Program-made: the position numbers and the translations under genes
Notes under the pieces: generated by a model
Told to the model about the DNA's origin: nothing
What the model saw: only the letters and a program-made list of their open reading frames with translations
Database searches by the model: none
Shown: piece after piece, positions 41,101-52,060 of the stretch
How the letters are laid out: each line of letters starts with the position of its first letter
Numbering within the stretch: the stretch's first letter is position 1
Origin: Aplectana chamaeleonis
Taxonomy: Eukaryota > Nematoda > Chromadorea > Rhabditida > Cosmocercidae
Assembly: GCA_029168955.1 (NCBI GenBank)
Contig: JAPDOI010000374.1
Span: 434,001-498,000 of the forward strand
Direction of reading: 5' to 3'
Length of the DNA: 64,000 nt

Positions 41101-44100
41101 TATCAAATTCACTGCTAAATTGAAGAGCTCTTTTAAAAAATAAATTTCAGAAAAAAATTGCTCCGAAAAGATGCCAACAAATTAGTTATGCTAACTTAGA
41201 TAGAATTCATCACAAACATGTTGAAATGCTTGTACTCTGGTGAAAAAGTTCAAAACTGGTAGTAAATTCCCAAAAGGATTCAGATGAATAACGTGTAACC
41301 TATTTGACCGAAGAGTAAACGGAATATAAGTGGAAAAACATCTGCTCTAAAGACGACATCATGGGGAGAAAATGCTGTCCTGTTATCACTGTGGAAATGT
41401 CCTTGGTGAGGGGAGGAGAGAAATGTTGTGCACATCTAAGGTGTGACATGACTATCCCCTAGTGACTTATGCCGCTATGTCCTCACTACTGTTCACAAGG
41501 TAAGTATGGTTCAAAACTAGGGCGATGTGCGACCTAGAGGTACTGGGTGATACATATAACTACCCCCACGAGAAGGATTGTTCATCATCAATCATGTATC
41601 CGTATCAGCTTAACTTCTTCAACAACATGCCTATGAGCTATTATCTGCAGGCAAACTCAGTTCAACAGGAGCCAGGTTAGCTAGTGGTGCTCTGCTTTTT
41701 TTGACAAACTCCTCCACGGAACCGTTAAAAATTCGTTCTTTTTGCGGATTTCTTCTTTTTTTTTGTGAATCTCCTCCGAAAACGTCGATGTCACTAGTTT
41801 TCCACGGACCCGTTGATAACACGTTCTTTTTGCAAATTCCACCATTTTTTCCTAAATTTTTGAATTTTTACCAAAAACCGCTGTATCGCGATTTTCCGAC
41901 GATCCGTTGATAACCCGTCCTTTTATGTGAATTTCACCGTATTTTCCTGATTTTTCGACTTTTCCTCCGAAACCATATATATCACGATTTTTTTTCACGG
42001 GTTCGTTGATAACCCCTTTTTTGCGAATATCAGCGTATGTTCCTGATTTTTCTTATTTTTCTCCGAAACCGCTGTATCACGAAGTTTCCACGAATCCGTT
42101 GATAACTCGTTCCTTTTGCGAACTTCACCGTACTTCATTGAATTTTTCTGAATTTTCAGGAATTTCATATTAACAATATTTTGTACATAGAAGCACACAT
42201 TTTGTTGATTTCTGATACATTTTGTACATAGTAGCACATATCTTTTAGATTCCTGTTGTTGAACTTTGTACATAGTATAATTCGATTTATTCCAGATTAT
42301 GACCAAAATTTTTCCCTAACCTAATAACTTGCATGTAATACTTTGATAATTTGCATGTATCAATGTAATTAACTGCATGTATTGAATATTTAAACATTTG
42401 CAATTTAACTAGTCAAATGCCCACCTAGGTGTAGCCCTAGAATTCTAGAATCAAACGACAGTGCGTTGAAAACGAGCCTCGCTAGGGTTTTAAAACCTTT
42501 ACAGGTCGATTCAGCGTCAAAAACTACCCCAGAATCATACCTCCCATCGAATTATAGCTGATACATTGGCAAAGTTGGCGACCTGCCAGAAGAAGGGGCG
42601 TCGCGGTTCAAATTTTGTCGTTAATGTGGATAGCGCAGCCGAAACGTGACCCCGTCATCCTCTGGGTCGCTGGCATGGGGGCGGAGGGAGGATGAGGGGC
42701 GAGGCGAGCTGCGGAGCGGGGGCGGCGCTCGCCCGGGTGTCAATAATACCTGCTACAGTATGCTACCGTTATCCTACAGTATTACTACCAGCCAGTTTGC
42801 TGCCAGCCGGAGGCGCGTATACCAAAAGTCTCCCGTCCATGAGCTGATTGTAGGTGTCTTTTCGTTTTCTTCAATTTTCTTGGATTCTGTGACTAAACCC
42901 GTCCTTCTGTGTTTCTTCATATATTAAAGTGTTATATCTACATGCACACCAATTTTTTCCTTCCAGATGCATCCGCAACAACTTCTAGGGGAGAAAAAAT
43001 TCACGGTGGTAGGTAATTTTTCATTTTCACGTTTATTTTTGTTATTCTCTCTTTTTGTTTTTCTTCCTTACATTCCAGTGATTTATATGATTGTTTGGTT
43101 TTCTAGGGTAGATCCGGCTTCGTGCCGAAATCGATCGAATTCGGGATCAAACCGGAACTATTCCTGCAAAAAAAACACATGAGGAGAATTACGAAACCAA
43201 ACAATCATAAAAATTATTTGAATGAAAAAAAAACAAAATCAGAAGAGAATCCCTAAAATGAACGAGATAATGAAAATTTACTCATCATCGGGAATGTTTT
43301 CTGCCCTAGAAGTTGTTGCGACGGCATCTAGAAAGAAAAATTGGTATGCATGTGGATATCGAGATGGTGGACTGCCGGTGCGCCCCGAAACCACCCTATC
43401 TAGAACACACAGCGCCGCGGATCGGCCGTTTGACCATCCCACTACCAATTGTGCCGCGGATCAGCCGTCAAGCGCCGCGGACCGTCCGGAAAGCTCATCT
43501 GCCGCCGCGGACGGGCCGTGAGTTTCTCTGAGTAGCATATGGCAGGTGGCTCGTGAGCTGGTGCGCTGGTGGGCTATCCCAGCTCTCCTCTCGGGAGCCG
43601 CAGAATTTTCGTCTGACCCGCTCCGTTGGCCGATCGAGTGTAGCCAGCCCGGCCGATAAGAATGAGACGTGATTGTGTTGAGGTGAAAGAACACCCGCTG
43701 TGGCCTTCTTGACTGATATGCGCATGAAATAAGAGGAGATTTGCATGCTATTCATGATCTAATTCCACATATTTCATACATATTGACAGTGTCGACCCCA
43801 GCCGGCCACATCGGTTTTTTTGCGACCTCCCTCATTCATGATCTTCATAAGTGTCGACGACCACATCTGTTTTTTCTACCAATAATTGCTGCGGTCTGCG
43901 GGTCTTTCCATGACTACGGCGACGTTGGACGCTCCGAAAACGGGGTCTAAAAGCTCTGATCGAGCAATCTTGTGTCGTCAGTCCGTCAATTTCCACCCTA
44001 TACAAATAGCAGATTAGAAAATAATGGAATTCGTGTTTTCCAACCACTAATCTAAAGCTGCAGCACAGAAAAGAAAGCCGATCAAACGAAAAGCCTCTTT

Positions 44101-47100
44101 AAAGGCACGGTCTAGAGTCAGGGGTAATTCTTTATGTTATAGTCCGTCCGCCGTGTATATAAATCCTGAAGAGCACGAAATATCAATACGCTCAAATAAG
44201 CAAAAAATACGAGGGGAAGGACGCCCCCAGAATAGAAAAAATTTGGGTCACGCCCACCGACTAGTTATCGATCTCAATAGAGGGCGATTCGCGTGAGGGA
44301 TGACACTCAAAATCTCTGTTCTTCCATCTCCTATAGGTCTAGCATAATATTGTTCTTTTCAAGACAAGCAGGAAAATGAAAAACGATTCTGTGGTTGGAC
44401 TGTGCCTTTAAACGCTCAGTGCAACTTCAGAGGTAATTTTTTATATTTCATTCGGGGTACGGCCCGTAACAACCCTGAATTTTAGTTCCCTAAAATAAGT
44501 GAGAAACTACAGAGAAAAAGTCGGCGCCGCCTCCAATACCCCAGAAACTAAACAACGCAGCCCGCCCCGAAAAGGGAACCAAGAACTCTGCTATTGTACA
44601 CGTTTCAATTAAATTTTTCCAAATTCACCAACTTTCAATTTTTTTTCGTTTGCAAATATCTTGGATCCCTCTTTGGTGTGAAAAAGAAGGTTTTGTCATG
44701 AAGATAGGGCGAGGCCGGTCTCAACATGTTGTTTCTCACTTATTTGAGGGAAATGATATTCCCGTTCTGTTGGATTGCTACGGACCGTGCCCCGAGCAAA
44801 ATATTGAAATTTGTCTTTAAGGTTGGACTGTCCTGAAGTGTGATACTCTAACCTCTCTACTACCTGGATGATTCCTAAATTTAGAAAGTCAATTGAAGTA
44901 AGAAAGCGTTCAGAGGTGTGGGTACACATATTTGATTCGTGTCTTTGCATCCCTGCCCCCGCCTCCCGTCGTAGAGTTCGCGAAATAACTTTAGTCTGAT
45001 GAATAGAAGGGGCTGCGACTGTAGATCACCCCGCGCGAATCAAAACCCCATTCTCCAGTGAGGCCGCCAACCCCGCACGGCCAGCCGTCTTGTACATGCG
45101 TCAGACTAAATCGAAAACGGAAACCATATGTATCATACCCACTATGGCAGCGTTCATAGGTGGCCGCACGCGAAATGGATTTGTATTGATCGCACATTCG
45201 CTCTCGCCCGTTTGCGCACCCAAAATCGATGGCAATGAAATGAACTCGACAATGCTTTTTGAAAGCAGCTTATCGTCCGATGATTTTTTTGAAATTACGA
45301 TAAAGCCCAATCAATTCAGTGTGTTTCAATTGCGAGTTAGAGCAGGTGTACAAGCATGACGTATCGATTTCGCGTGCCGCCACCTATGGACGCAACTTAT
45401 GGCTCAGTTATCATCCCTTGCTAGCAGACAGGCCGTTTTGATCGCAGTCAAAAAAAACGAGACAAGTCGCAATGAGCGGTGATTAGCCGCTGTGAGTGGC
45501 CTTTAGCCGCCATTAGCGATTGCGGGCGTTCCCGCTTACTATGAACAGCACCTAAATTTGGTCTCGTCCAACCTATTAGAGAGTGACTAAGATTTTTTCT
45601 CGTCGACTTCCATTGAAAGTGCTATTACTTCAAATATCGGTTGCTTCCCTATATTCCGCTCTGCTGTTTGTTGGGGATACGAATTACGAGGCTGAGCATC
45701 CAGGATTGCTGAAGTCGTGACCTCCTGGCTAGTTTTCGGTGTTTTCAACGATGCTTGCGTTGTGGCAAGAGTCTTAGGCCTCTTTCAGAGTTCGATCGCT
45801 CTGCGACGCGACCGAATGAAAACACTGTGTATCGATCTGGTCGCGTCGCGCGATCTGGTCGCCGGCCTTTCAGACAAGATCGCGGGAAAGTCGCCCAATC
45901 GCGCGATTGGGCGACTGAGATGGCCAGATCGCGTCGCCATGCAGTGCACGGCGACGCGACCGATCGCGGCGACCGCTTCATATGTCCTCGTTCAAATTCC
46001 TCTTTTTTCACGTTGATTCAGGCAAAATCAGTATAAGTAGGCAAAACAATCATAATACAAAACAATTGAGTAAGTAAAAATGATTATTATCATTAAAAAA
46101 ATCTACGATACACTTGAGGGTGACAATAAAACTAGGATCCAAACCACTATTGACAATGTAGTTCAATGGTCTAAACGAAACCTTCTCCCTCTTTCCACTC
46201 AAAAAAGTCAGGTACTACACCTGGGTAGAACTACTAATCCGGAAGGCGGGTACAATGTCGATGGTTCAATACTCCAGAATGTTAACCTAGTTAAAGATTT
46301 AGAGTTTCTTGTCGATTCGAAATTGAATTTTATAAGCATTTGGATAGTATTGTTGCGAAAGCTGAACAGAAACTTTTCCTTCTGTTCAAATCGCTGAAAA
46401 CTAAAGGTCCGTTGCTTTTGGTTACAGCCTATGAAATTTACGTTCGATCTGTTCTTGAATATGGTACCTGTATCTACTTTCCTCATTAAAAAACCTGCGT
46501 TGCCAAACTAGACTACTGCGTTTGCAAAACAACTTCACAAGGAAGGTCTTCATAAGGTCCCTTGGCTTCACGTATAGGAGTAATCCCCATGGCATAGTGA
46601 GGAATCGTATGCTTAATTTGGATACTTTACATTACAGACGCAAAAGAAATGATTTAATTTTGGTATATAATATTATAACTGGAAGACTGGGTCTCAAAGC
46701 TCATTCATTTTTCAAACTGGTTGAATCAAATACTAGGGAGAAAGGTTCAAGCTTAAATTCCGTCAGCCGCGCACCTCTTTGGGGCGCAGCTTCTCCATCT
46801 TCAGAGACGGCATGGAATACTTGAAGATGAGTCATACTGTTCAGATACCGATCAACTTCACTAAATTCAAAACACTTGTAAAAATTACCTTCATTGTCAA
46901 GAAAGGATCTATCAATCGTTTTACGCTTTTTCCTTTCGAAACTTGTCATTTTTCAAGTTCCTCGATGTTTTCGTTGTTTTTCTGCCCTTTCTATGTTTCT
47001 ACACGTCTGCAAGGGTGTGTAATAAAGTTAAAGTTAAATGGCAAAGCACAATGCACCTTTTTATCATAAATGACTAGCCAATTGCGCGACACCGCGAACA

Positions 47101-50100
47101 TGAAACAGGCGTCGATTAGAATGTGTACGTAAAAGTGCGTGGTCGCCAACTTCCGCGATTAAGCATTCACACTTCCAAAATCTGCGATTTCCACGGCGAC
47201 GCGACGGTCGCGTCGCCGTGCCCACGATCGCGTCGCAGAGCGATCGAACTCTGAAAGAGGCCTTACGGGTCTATTTACGTTGTTTCCCAACCATGTTCAT
47301 GAACGGGTATCTTGTTTCTGAGACTCGTTTTTGTTGATCTCAGCGGAACGGCGTGGGACGATTTCGAGCTTGTATGGACGTTTTTTTTTTCAAAATAAAA
47401 TGGCCGTGAGCTGAGATCGTTTTGTGTCCACTTAAAGGCAGTGTTCACGATAATCTTCAATTTTGAGATTAATCGCTAAATCGATTGTTTGGCCCCCGAG
47501 TAGAACTGAAATGACGAAGAAACCGAGAAAAACGCACCAGAAAGGCACGAAATCCTCAAGTATCAGCCCGCCTCTTAAGTATCAATGGAACTGTTCGTTG
47601 TGACAATGAAACCTTTTGTGGACCCGTCTTTTGCAATTTTCCATTCTGTGTTGCTCCGTTCTTTCCTTCGGGCCCTAACTAATACTATTTTGCCCAAAAT
47701 ATTCTTCCATTTTTGATTAGCCCCATTTTTTAGCGGTGACAACCACCGTGAACATGTTCATCCAACCAGACAACTAGTCCAGGCCATAGAATAATGTCAC
47801 TGAAACAAGACGAATTAGTGCGTTTCTCGCCGTTTCTTCGTGATTCTGGTGACACTTGGTAGCCAACGCATTGTTTTGAGTGGAAAACTTGGAAACGAGA
47901 ATCATCGTGGACACTGCCTTTAAATCACAATGATTGTTTTTCTTGTGTTAGCCATGTAAGATTATTGAAGTTTGGGAAAACTTGTTCAACCTTGCAGTTG
48001 AAAAGTGTTTCCACATTATTTAATCCCGTTAGGCAGGATTTCTTCATCACTGCTCAGAGTAGAAGAAAGAAATATGCATATTGTGTTTTCTGTCCACATC
48101 GCGGTTTATTTGTCTATATTTCAGTTCGCTCAAAATGCTAGTTGAAAAACCACCAATCACAGGGAAGGAGATCAACACATTGTCGTCGACAGCCATGTCT
48201 GGTTTCCGATTAACGCCTGGACCAGTGGATGAGAGGTCATTCGAAGTTGTTTTCTTTCAAAATGCTGTAATTTCTGGATGCTCGTGGAGTTTTTGTATCC
48301 GCTATACGATTAGTATGTTGAGAGACGGATGTGGAAGATATCGTACTACTTCTGATTAATTTAATATAATTTCTGTTCCATTCAATAGCCTCATTTCACC
48401 ATAAAGAAACAAACTATATGTACTATCGTTCTCAAAGCCAAATTCCGGTCCGCATTTGCGGGCTATGGGTGTTACATCATGCGGCACGTGATAATCGTGC
48501 CAGGAGAAAGGTGAATCGTGCCGGGAACAAGTGGTCCCAGCACGATTAAGACAAGTCACATGATGACATAGCCGTAATCCGCAGAAGTGGGCCGAAATTT
48601 GGGCCAGAGAACGTCATTATGCTTGTATTTGAAGAGAATAAAATGAAAATGCGCCATTCGCGAGCACAGGATTTTGACCGATTTTGGTGGAGCTACGACC
48701 CCCCCTTGGTGACTAGGACTTTTTAAAATGTTGCGAATCTGAACGAAACCCGTTTCTCTAGGTGAGAATTTAGTCCAAAATTTTTTACGATCCCCTCCAC
48801 AATTTTCCGTTTTTTTTTAGTTAAAACTACTACGAACCACCCTACCCGCTGCGTCATTTGGAGTTTGAAAACCTGACTATTTTCCTGATTTTGGAAGTGG
48901 GAGAAAAATCCTGGGTTGGTTCTCAAATTGCGTGGCGGCACGGAAAAATGGACGTGGTCAAGTGCGATGGCCAAGTGGCCCTCCACCTTCGCTGGATAGC
49001 ACTCTTTTCACCTTGATTTTTTCCAGATATCGATATCTGTTCGAGAAGAAACGTGAGGGCGATGGTATGCCAGTTATTTATGATATAGAAAGAAAAGACT
49101 ACAGTTCTGGTCAAAGATATAAGAACTCGTTGGACAGCCTAGATGGTGGGTTTGCATGATAAATTCAAGAAGTAATTACCGAGCTCTCCTTTCTCAAGAA
49201 ACTTTCATTTGTTTATATTTTGTATACTCTTATGCCGGACGAAGTTGGTAGGTAGCATGGTTTATTTAGAGCCTGACTTTTCGACTAGGGTCTCCTTCAG
49301 AGGCTACGTCACTACATCTTTGAGCGGGGCGCCACCACTACCGTTGCGAGTGGTTCGCGTATAGTGGTATACTCGTAATGGTAGTTGCTGAGCAGGGATT
49401 TGCGGAAATTTTTTGAAAAATTTCAGAAAACAGAAAGGCCAAAACGGCCAGAAAACAGAAAATTTTCAGAAAAAAATACTCTTTGCATTCTTACTTTTTT
49501 TTCAAATGAGGAGAGGATGTAATTCTAAATACCTTTGTCATACTTGAAATATAATATCTACGGAACTAGACAGATGACCTATAAGGCATTGATAGTAGCA
49601 ATGACGCGTCAATGACGGGTACAACATCATTAAAGACACGCTGCGAGTCTTGGCCGAGAAATAGCCCACCAGGCTCAACAACTGATCCTCTCCAGCTGTT
49701 TCTCGAGTAATTCTTGATTATTTCGTGGCTGCGACCATGTTGTTCGCGATATAACCGAGGAATGACTGAGAAAACATGGGAGTGTAGTTGAACCGACGGC
49801 GGTGTTGACATCCAAATCTGCCTCAACAAATGCGTCTTACACTCTCCTTTGAGAGCATTCTTTCGCGGCTGTTTCTCGACGATCATTATTTGACGCCTAT
49901 TTCGAGGCAACCAGCTATTTTCCGAACACGACCTCGTTCTCGGCTATTAAGCGAAAATCAGGCATTTTGTGGCTATTTATCGGCTATTGCTCGGCCAAAA
50001 CTCTCAAAGCACTCACCCGTATGGTAGTACGTCAGCACAATAAGGGTTGCATCCTAGGACAGACACCGGGTTCAACCTCTCGCTGTCAGCAGCTGCTGCT

Positions 50101-51331
50101 GCGAACAACTAACTGCAGCAGCTGCTGACAAGGGGAGGTTGAATTCGTGCTCTGCCCTGGGATGCTACCCCTATTGTGCGAAAGTACTGCCATACGAGTG
50201 CGTTAGCAGGTTTGCGATAAAAACGATTGTTGAATTTTTTTTATAAAAAAGCAAGTCTGGTCATTACAAAAGTGAAAATAAAGGAGAACTTGCATAAAAA
50301 CGCACAGAAACAAGTCAGAACGGCTAATTGTTGGGTGTTCGCCCACCCTCAACTAACAGGTTTTTTATGAATGCATAATTTCCTCCTTCTATTTTGCCGC
50401 TAAAAAAGCTAATAGTCTCTCGGTGTCCAGCGACTACTTTGAATGCAGAATAAAAGACGACAAAAAAAGCACTTGTAGAAATCTTGTTACTTGGGGGCGG
50501 GCTGAGACCCAGCCATAGCTTCTTTCTGAGCGTTTCTCCCCGACTTTCCATTTGTTTTCTCTTTTGTGATGACCAGGCCTACCTTCTCAAAAAGATAGCA
50601 CAATAAATTTTTTTTGTATCGCGAACCCTGCCCTTAACAGCAATCGCATCATTGAAGACAAATAGTAAAGGACTAGATAAGCTGCGCTGTTTCACACATC
50701 CGGATTTCGTAGATTTTTCTGTTTTTTGCAGATTTTTCAGAAAACACAAATCAGATAACGGAAAGGCCAAAACGGCCAGAAAACATAAATTTCCGCACAC
50801 CCCTGTTGCGGAGCCCAGCTCAAAGGTGAAGTGACGTGGCCTCTGAAGAAGACGTCTGACGGAACGTAAGACTCTAAAAATCATCCCATCCGCCAAGCTC
50901 CTCCGATATAGGAATACCCTAAATACAAATCACAAAAAGTTTTCGACATAGAGGGTCTTGATTCATGATTTCAGGTGATGAACCTGAGCGAAAGAAGCAT
51001 AAGAGTGACAGGAAAGAGAAGAAGAAAAAGAAGGACAAGAAGAAGAAGGATAAGGTTGGTAAGATTGGTGAGAAAGCGGGTCGGACGCACACTCTATTGT
51101 GTACATTTATGACGGTTTTTTTCTGTTAAGGGTAAGATTGAAAGATAAGGAACTTTGGGTGATTCGGTTTAAAGTATTATCCTCTTTTCTCTTTGTCGAA
51201 ATCGAAGAGGTCCGGCGTTGAGTTAGTGCGGCGTCTCTCATGTGCTTGCTATTCAGAAGGACGAGGAACGAAAGCATAGAAAGGCTGCAGAAGCAGGGGT
51301 TCAACCGCCTCCAGTTATGATGGAGTTCTAG
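38165..51331 (+). CDS. mdt-19: Mediator complex subunit 19 (MED19/MDT-19), six exons, 5' end missing
   Basis: Exons: 38165-38244, 38300-38459, 48125-48235, 49027-49145, 50975-51054 and 51257-51331 (stop TAG). Every junction keeps phase (2-1-2-2-1-0 pattern of overhangs) and uses AG acceptors, mostly TTTCAG, with GT donors. The product, about 207 residues here, has the MED19 hallmarks in order: [68 protein letters not shown], then a lysine-rich tail ([20 protein letters not shown]). The family is a Mediator head/middle subunit linking transcription factors to RNA polymerase II in the nucleus. The LVEKPP and GFRLTPGP blocks match the animal consensus. The first exon needs two bases from an upstream exon that I could not find. 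Intron 2 is about 9.7 kb, against 55 bp for intron 1. The donor of exon 5 (AAG/GTTGGT) is weak; a nearby GTAAG would give a frameshifted short tail. The gene symbol follows nematode naming and is by similarity. Confidence 0.92.
39655..39855. repeat. GC-rich minisatellite, GCCGCGGATCGTCCT units
   Basis: Tandem units of about 21-24 bp share GCCGCGGATCGTCCTG followed by CAGGC or AGA. Earlier diverged units read CGCGGCGCTTTCGCAGGATC. Frames stay open on both strands because of composition. The GCCGCGGA(T/C)CG core recurs at 43395-43520. Confidence 0.85.
39865..40446. repeat. large inverted repeat, arms of about 190 bp
   Basis: 39865-40056 is the inverse of 40258-40446 with moderate divergence. 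For example, GACTCATTGGCCGTGGGACA pairs with the right-hand GTCTCACGGCCAATGAGTC, and GCTTTTCGCGCTAGC pairs with GCTAGCGCGAAAAGC. The spacer is about 200 bp and AT-rich. It directly adjoins the GCCGCGG minisatellite, so both may be parts of one foldback element. Confidence 0.75.
41709..42130. repeat. AT-rich satellite, about 95-bp period
   Basis: About five units contain CCGTTGATAAC, TTTTTGCGAATTTCACCGTA and CTCCGAAACCGCTGTATCAC. CGTTGATAAC occurs at 41811, 41905, 42004 and 42097, giving periods of 94, 99 and 93. It is followed by a shorter repeat, TTTTGTACATAGNAGCACA, at about 42180-42270. Confidence 0.8.
42170..42280. repeat. short tandem repeat with TTTGTACATAG core
   Basis: TTTGTACATAG occurs three times at spacings of 40-60 bp, twice followed by (A/T)AGCACA. 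It adjoins the 95-bp satellite. Confidence 0.7.
42281..43394. other. no supported feature (within MED19 intron 2)
   Basis: A GC-rich patch at about 42650-42740 (GGGGCGGAGGGAGGATGAGG) stands out against AT-rich surroundings. Frames at 42646-42927 and 42967-43182 show no motif. Confidence 0.4.
43395..43520. repeat. second GCCGCGGATCG repeat block
   Basis: Four spaced GCCGCGGA(T/C) units lie here (GCGCCGCGGATCGGCCGTTT, GTGCCGCGGATCAGCCGTC, GCGCCGCGGACCGTCCGG, GCCGCCGCGGACGGGCCGTG). They are related to 39655-39855 but not identical to it. Confidence 0.7.
44099..44411. mobile_element. TTAA-flanked MITE, second family (305 bp)
   Basis: It begins AGGCACGGTCTAGAGTC and ends with GGTTGGACTGTGCCT. 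TTAA occurs at 44099-44102 and 44408-44411. The end sequence AGGCA(C/G) resembles the 484-bp family but the interior is different. Non-coding. Confidence 0.7.
44430..44830. repeat. imperfect foldback element
   Basis: GAGGTAATTTTTTATATTTC, GGGGTACGGCCCGT and AAAATAAGTGAGAAAC on the left are mirrored on the right by GTTTCTCACTTATTTGAGGG, ACGGACCGTGCCCC and CAAAATATTGAAATTTG. The arms are about 90 bp with indels. Confidence 0.65.
44831..45773. other. no supported feature (within MED19 intron 2)
   Basis: Two short opposite-strand frames overlap at 45090-45359 without motif. I see no repeat structure beyond a few GCCGCTGTGAGTGG-like duplications near 45485-45510. Confidence 0.4.
45774..47265. mobile_element. 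Harbinger-like TIR element with an RT fragment inside
   Basis: TTA at 45774-45776 and 47263-47265 flanks ends GGCCTCTTTCAGAGTTCGAT and its inverse. The perfect terminal inverted repeat is 35 bp, continuing through CGCTCTGCGACGCGA. GC-rich sequence next to both ends contains further small palindromes (GCCCAATCGCGCGATTGGGC). GGCC-starting ends and a TTA duplication fit PIF/Harbinger MITEs. No transposase is present. The middle is occupied by a CR1-like LINE 3' fragment. Confidence 0.8.
46060..47041 (+). pseudogene. CR1-like LINE 3' fragment (RT thumb to tail)
   Basis: The frame at 46080-46397 reads [28 protein letters not shown] and [14 protein letters not shown]. This matches the RT region after the YADD box. 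After frameshifts, 46522-46824 has [14 protein letters not shown] and [18 protein letters not shown], the conserved tail also seen at 51.7-52.0 kb. It ends in a short AATAAAGTTAAAGTTAAA microsatellite, a usual CR1-type terminus. The catalytic core is absent. Confidence 0.75.
47432..47923 (-). mobile_element. TTAA-flanked MITE, copy 2 (47436-47919, 484 bp)
   Basis: It begins AGGCAGTGTTCACGATAATC and ends TCATCGTGGACACTGCCT, with TTAA at 47432-47435 and 47920-47923. The interior is the inverse of copies 1 and 3 (for example AACTGTTCGTTGTGACAATG here). Its length is identical to copy 3. Confidence 0.9.
48427..48613. repeat. palindromic MITE-like element, copy 2 (MED19 intron 3)
   Basis: CGTTCTC at 48427, AATTCCGGTCCGCATTTGCG on the left, and on the right GCCGTAATCCGCAGAAGTGG ending GGGCCAGAGAACG. 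It is related to 3395-3595, with the same central ACGTGATAA and GGTCCCAGC words. Confidence 0.7.
49146..50974 (+). other. MED19 intron 4
   Basis: Bounded by GATG/GTGGGT and TTTCAG/GT. Besides the palindrome at 50009-50201, I see only AT-rich sequence and a shared AAAGGCCAAAACGGCCAGAAAACA word at 49434 and 50761, which may mark another old repeat. Confidence 0.7.
50009..50201. repeat. palindrome, arms of about 85 bp
   Basis: GCACTCACCCGTATGGTAGT on the left is mirrored by ACTGCCATACGAGTGC on the right. The centre TCAGCAGCTGCTGCTGCGAA pairs with CTGCAGCAGCTGCTGAC. There are several mismatches. Non-coding foldback element. Confidence 0.8.
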
Positions 51332-51482
51332 AAGGATGAGAAAAGGTTTGACGGTTTTCGTGTATTCATTTGCTTTCCTTGTTCATTGTTCACCCCAACG
51401 GAAAACGCGGTGCTGCGATTTCGTTTCTCTCTTTATGTAAAGTGTAGCCATGGCTGGCTCGCTCCCAAGTACGCATTTAATG

Positions 51483-51488
51483 AATAAA
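51483..51488 (+). terminator. MED19 polyadenylation signal
   Basis: AATAAA lies about 150 bases after the MED19 stop codon. It is the first canonical signal on the plus strand, just before the LINE block begins at about 51550. Confidence 0.65.
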
Positions 51489-51689
51489 GCGAACAGCTGA
51501 TATTTCTTTCTGGGTTATTGTTGTCTACCTTTCTTTCTTTTTTCATGTGATTTCTTTCTTTCTTTATTTATTTATTTCATGGACGTGGGCCATATGGTCA
51601 CACGTGTTGTAATACATTAAGAAAGAGGAACACAATGGAATCAAGTTCTGATATCAATTTCAGAAACTACAAAGTAAAGATGAAAAATT

Positions 51690-52012
51690 TTAACCACTTA
51701 TGACGAAAAGAATAGGATACGCCTCGAAGTTAAGATTCCTGAACAACTGGCAACTGATGAAAGTCCTAAAAGCACCTGGTGTCATAGCTAAAACATCTCC
51801 CTTAAATAGGGATCTAAATTTGTGGAACACTCTGTTGCAGAAAAAAATTCTCCTGACTTGGCTTCTAGCTACAGAGCCTCGAATACCAAAACCACCACTC
51901 CTGGCTCTATTAGAAGTAAATGTCAGGACGTTAGAAAAGTCAACAGAGACCCTCCCAGTCAGGATTTTGTACATCATTAACAAATCATTATGGTTTCTCC
52001 TACTCCTTAAGG
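51690..52012 (-). pseudogene. family C LINE C-terminal tail
   Basis: It reads SRRNHNDLLMMYKILTGRV, then a TSNRARSGGFGIRG segment and FHKFRSLFKGDVLAMTPGAF, ending before 51690. This continues the frame that stops at GIDRNKQLGLR at about 61563. Confidence 0.8.
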
Positions 52013-52060
52013 ACCGCAGACCTTTCTTCTTCTTCTTCTGCAGCCACAGAGAGGGTCCTG

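Larger units (their letters stand above)
38460..48124 (+). other. MED19 intron 2, about 9.7 kb, filled with repeats
   Basis: It is bounded by ATTAG/GTGGGC and ATTTCAG/T, with phase 2 on both sides. The contents listed below are minisatellites, inverted repeats, TTAA MITEs and a Harbinger-like element with an RT fragment. No other host exon is evident. In 38460-39640 and 40450-41690 I see only AT-rich sequence with no identifiable feature. Confidence 0.8.

Noticed and set aside
45717..46036. Overlapping frames on both strands near 45.8 kb
   Set aside because: They fall on the GC-rich palindromic end of the Harbinger-like element.
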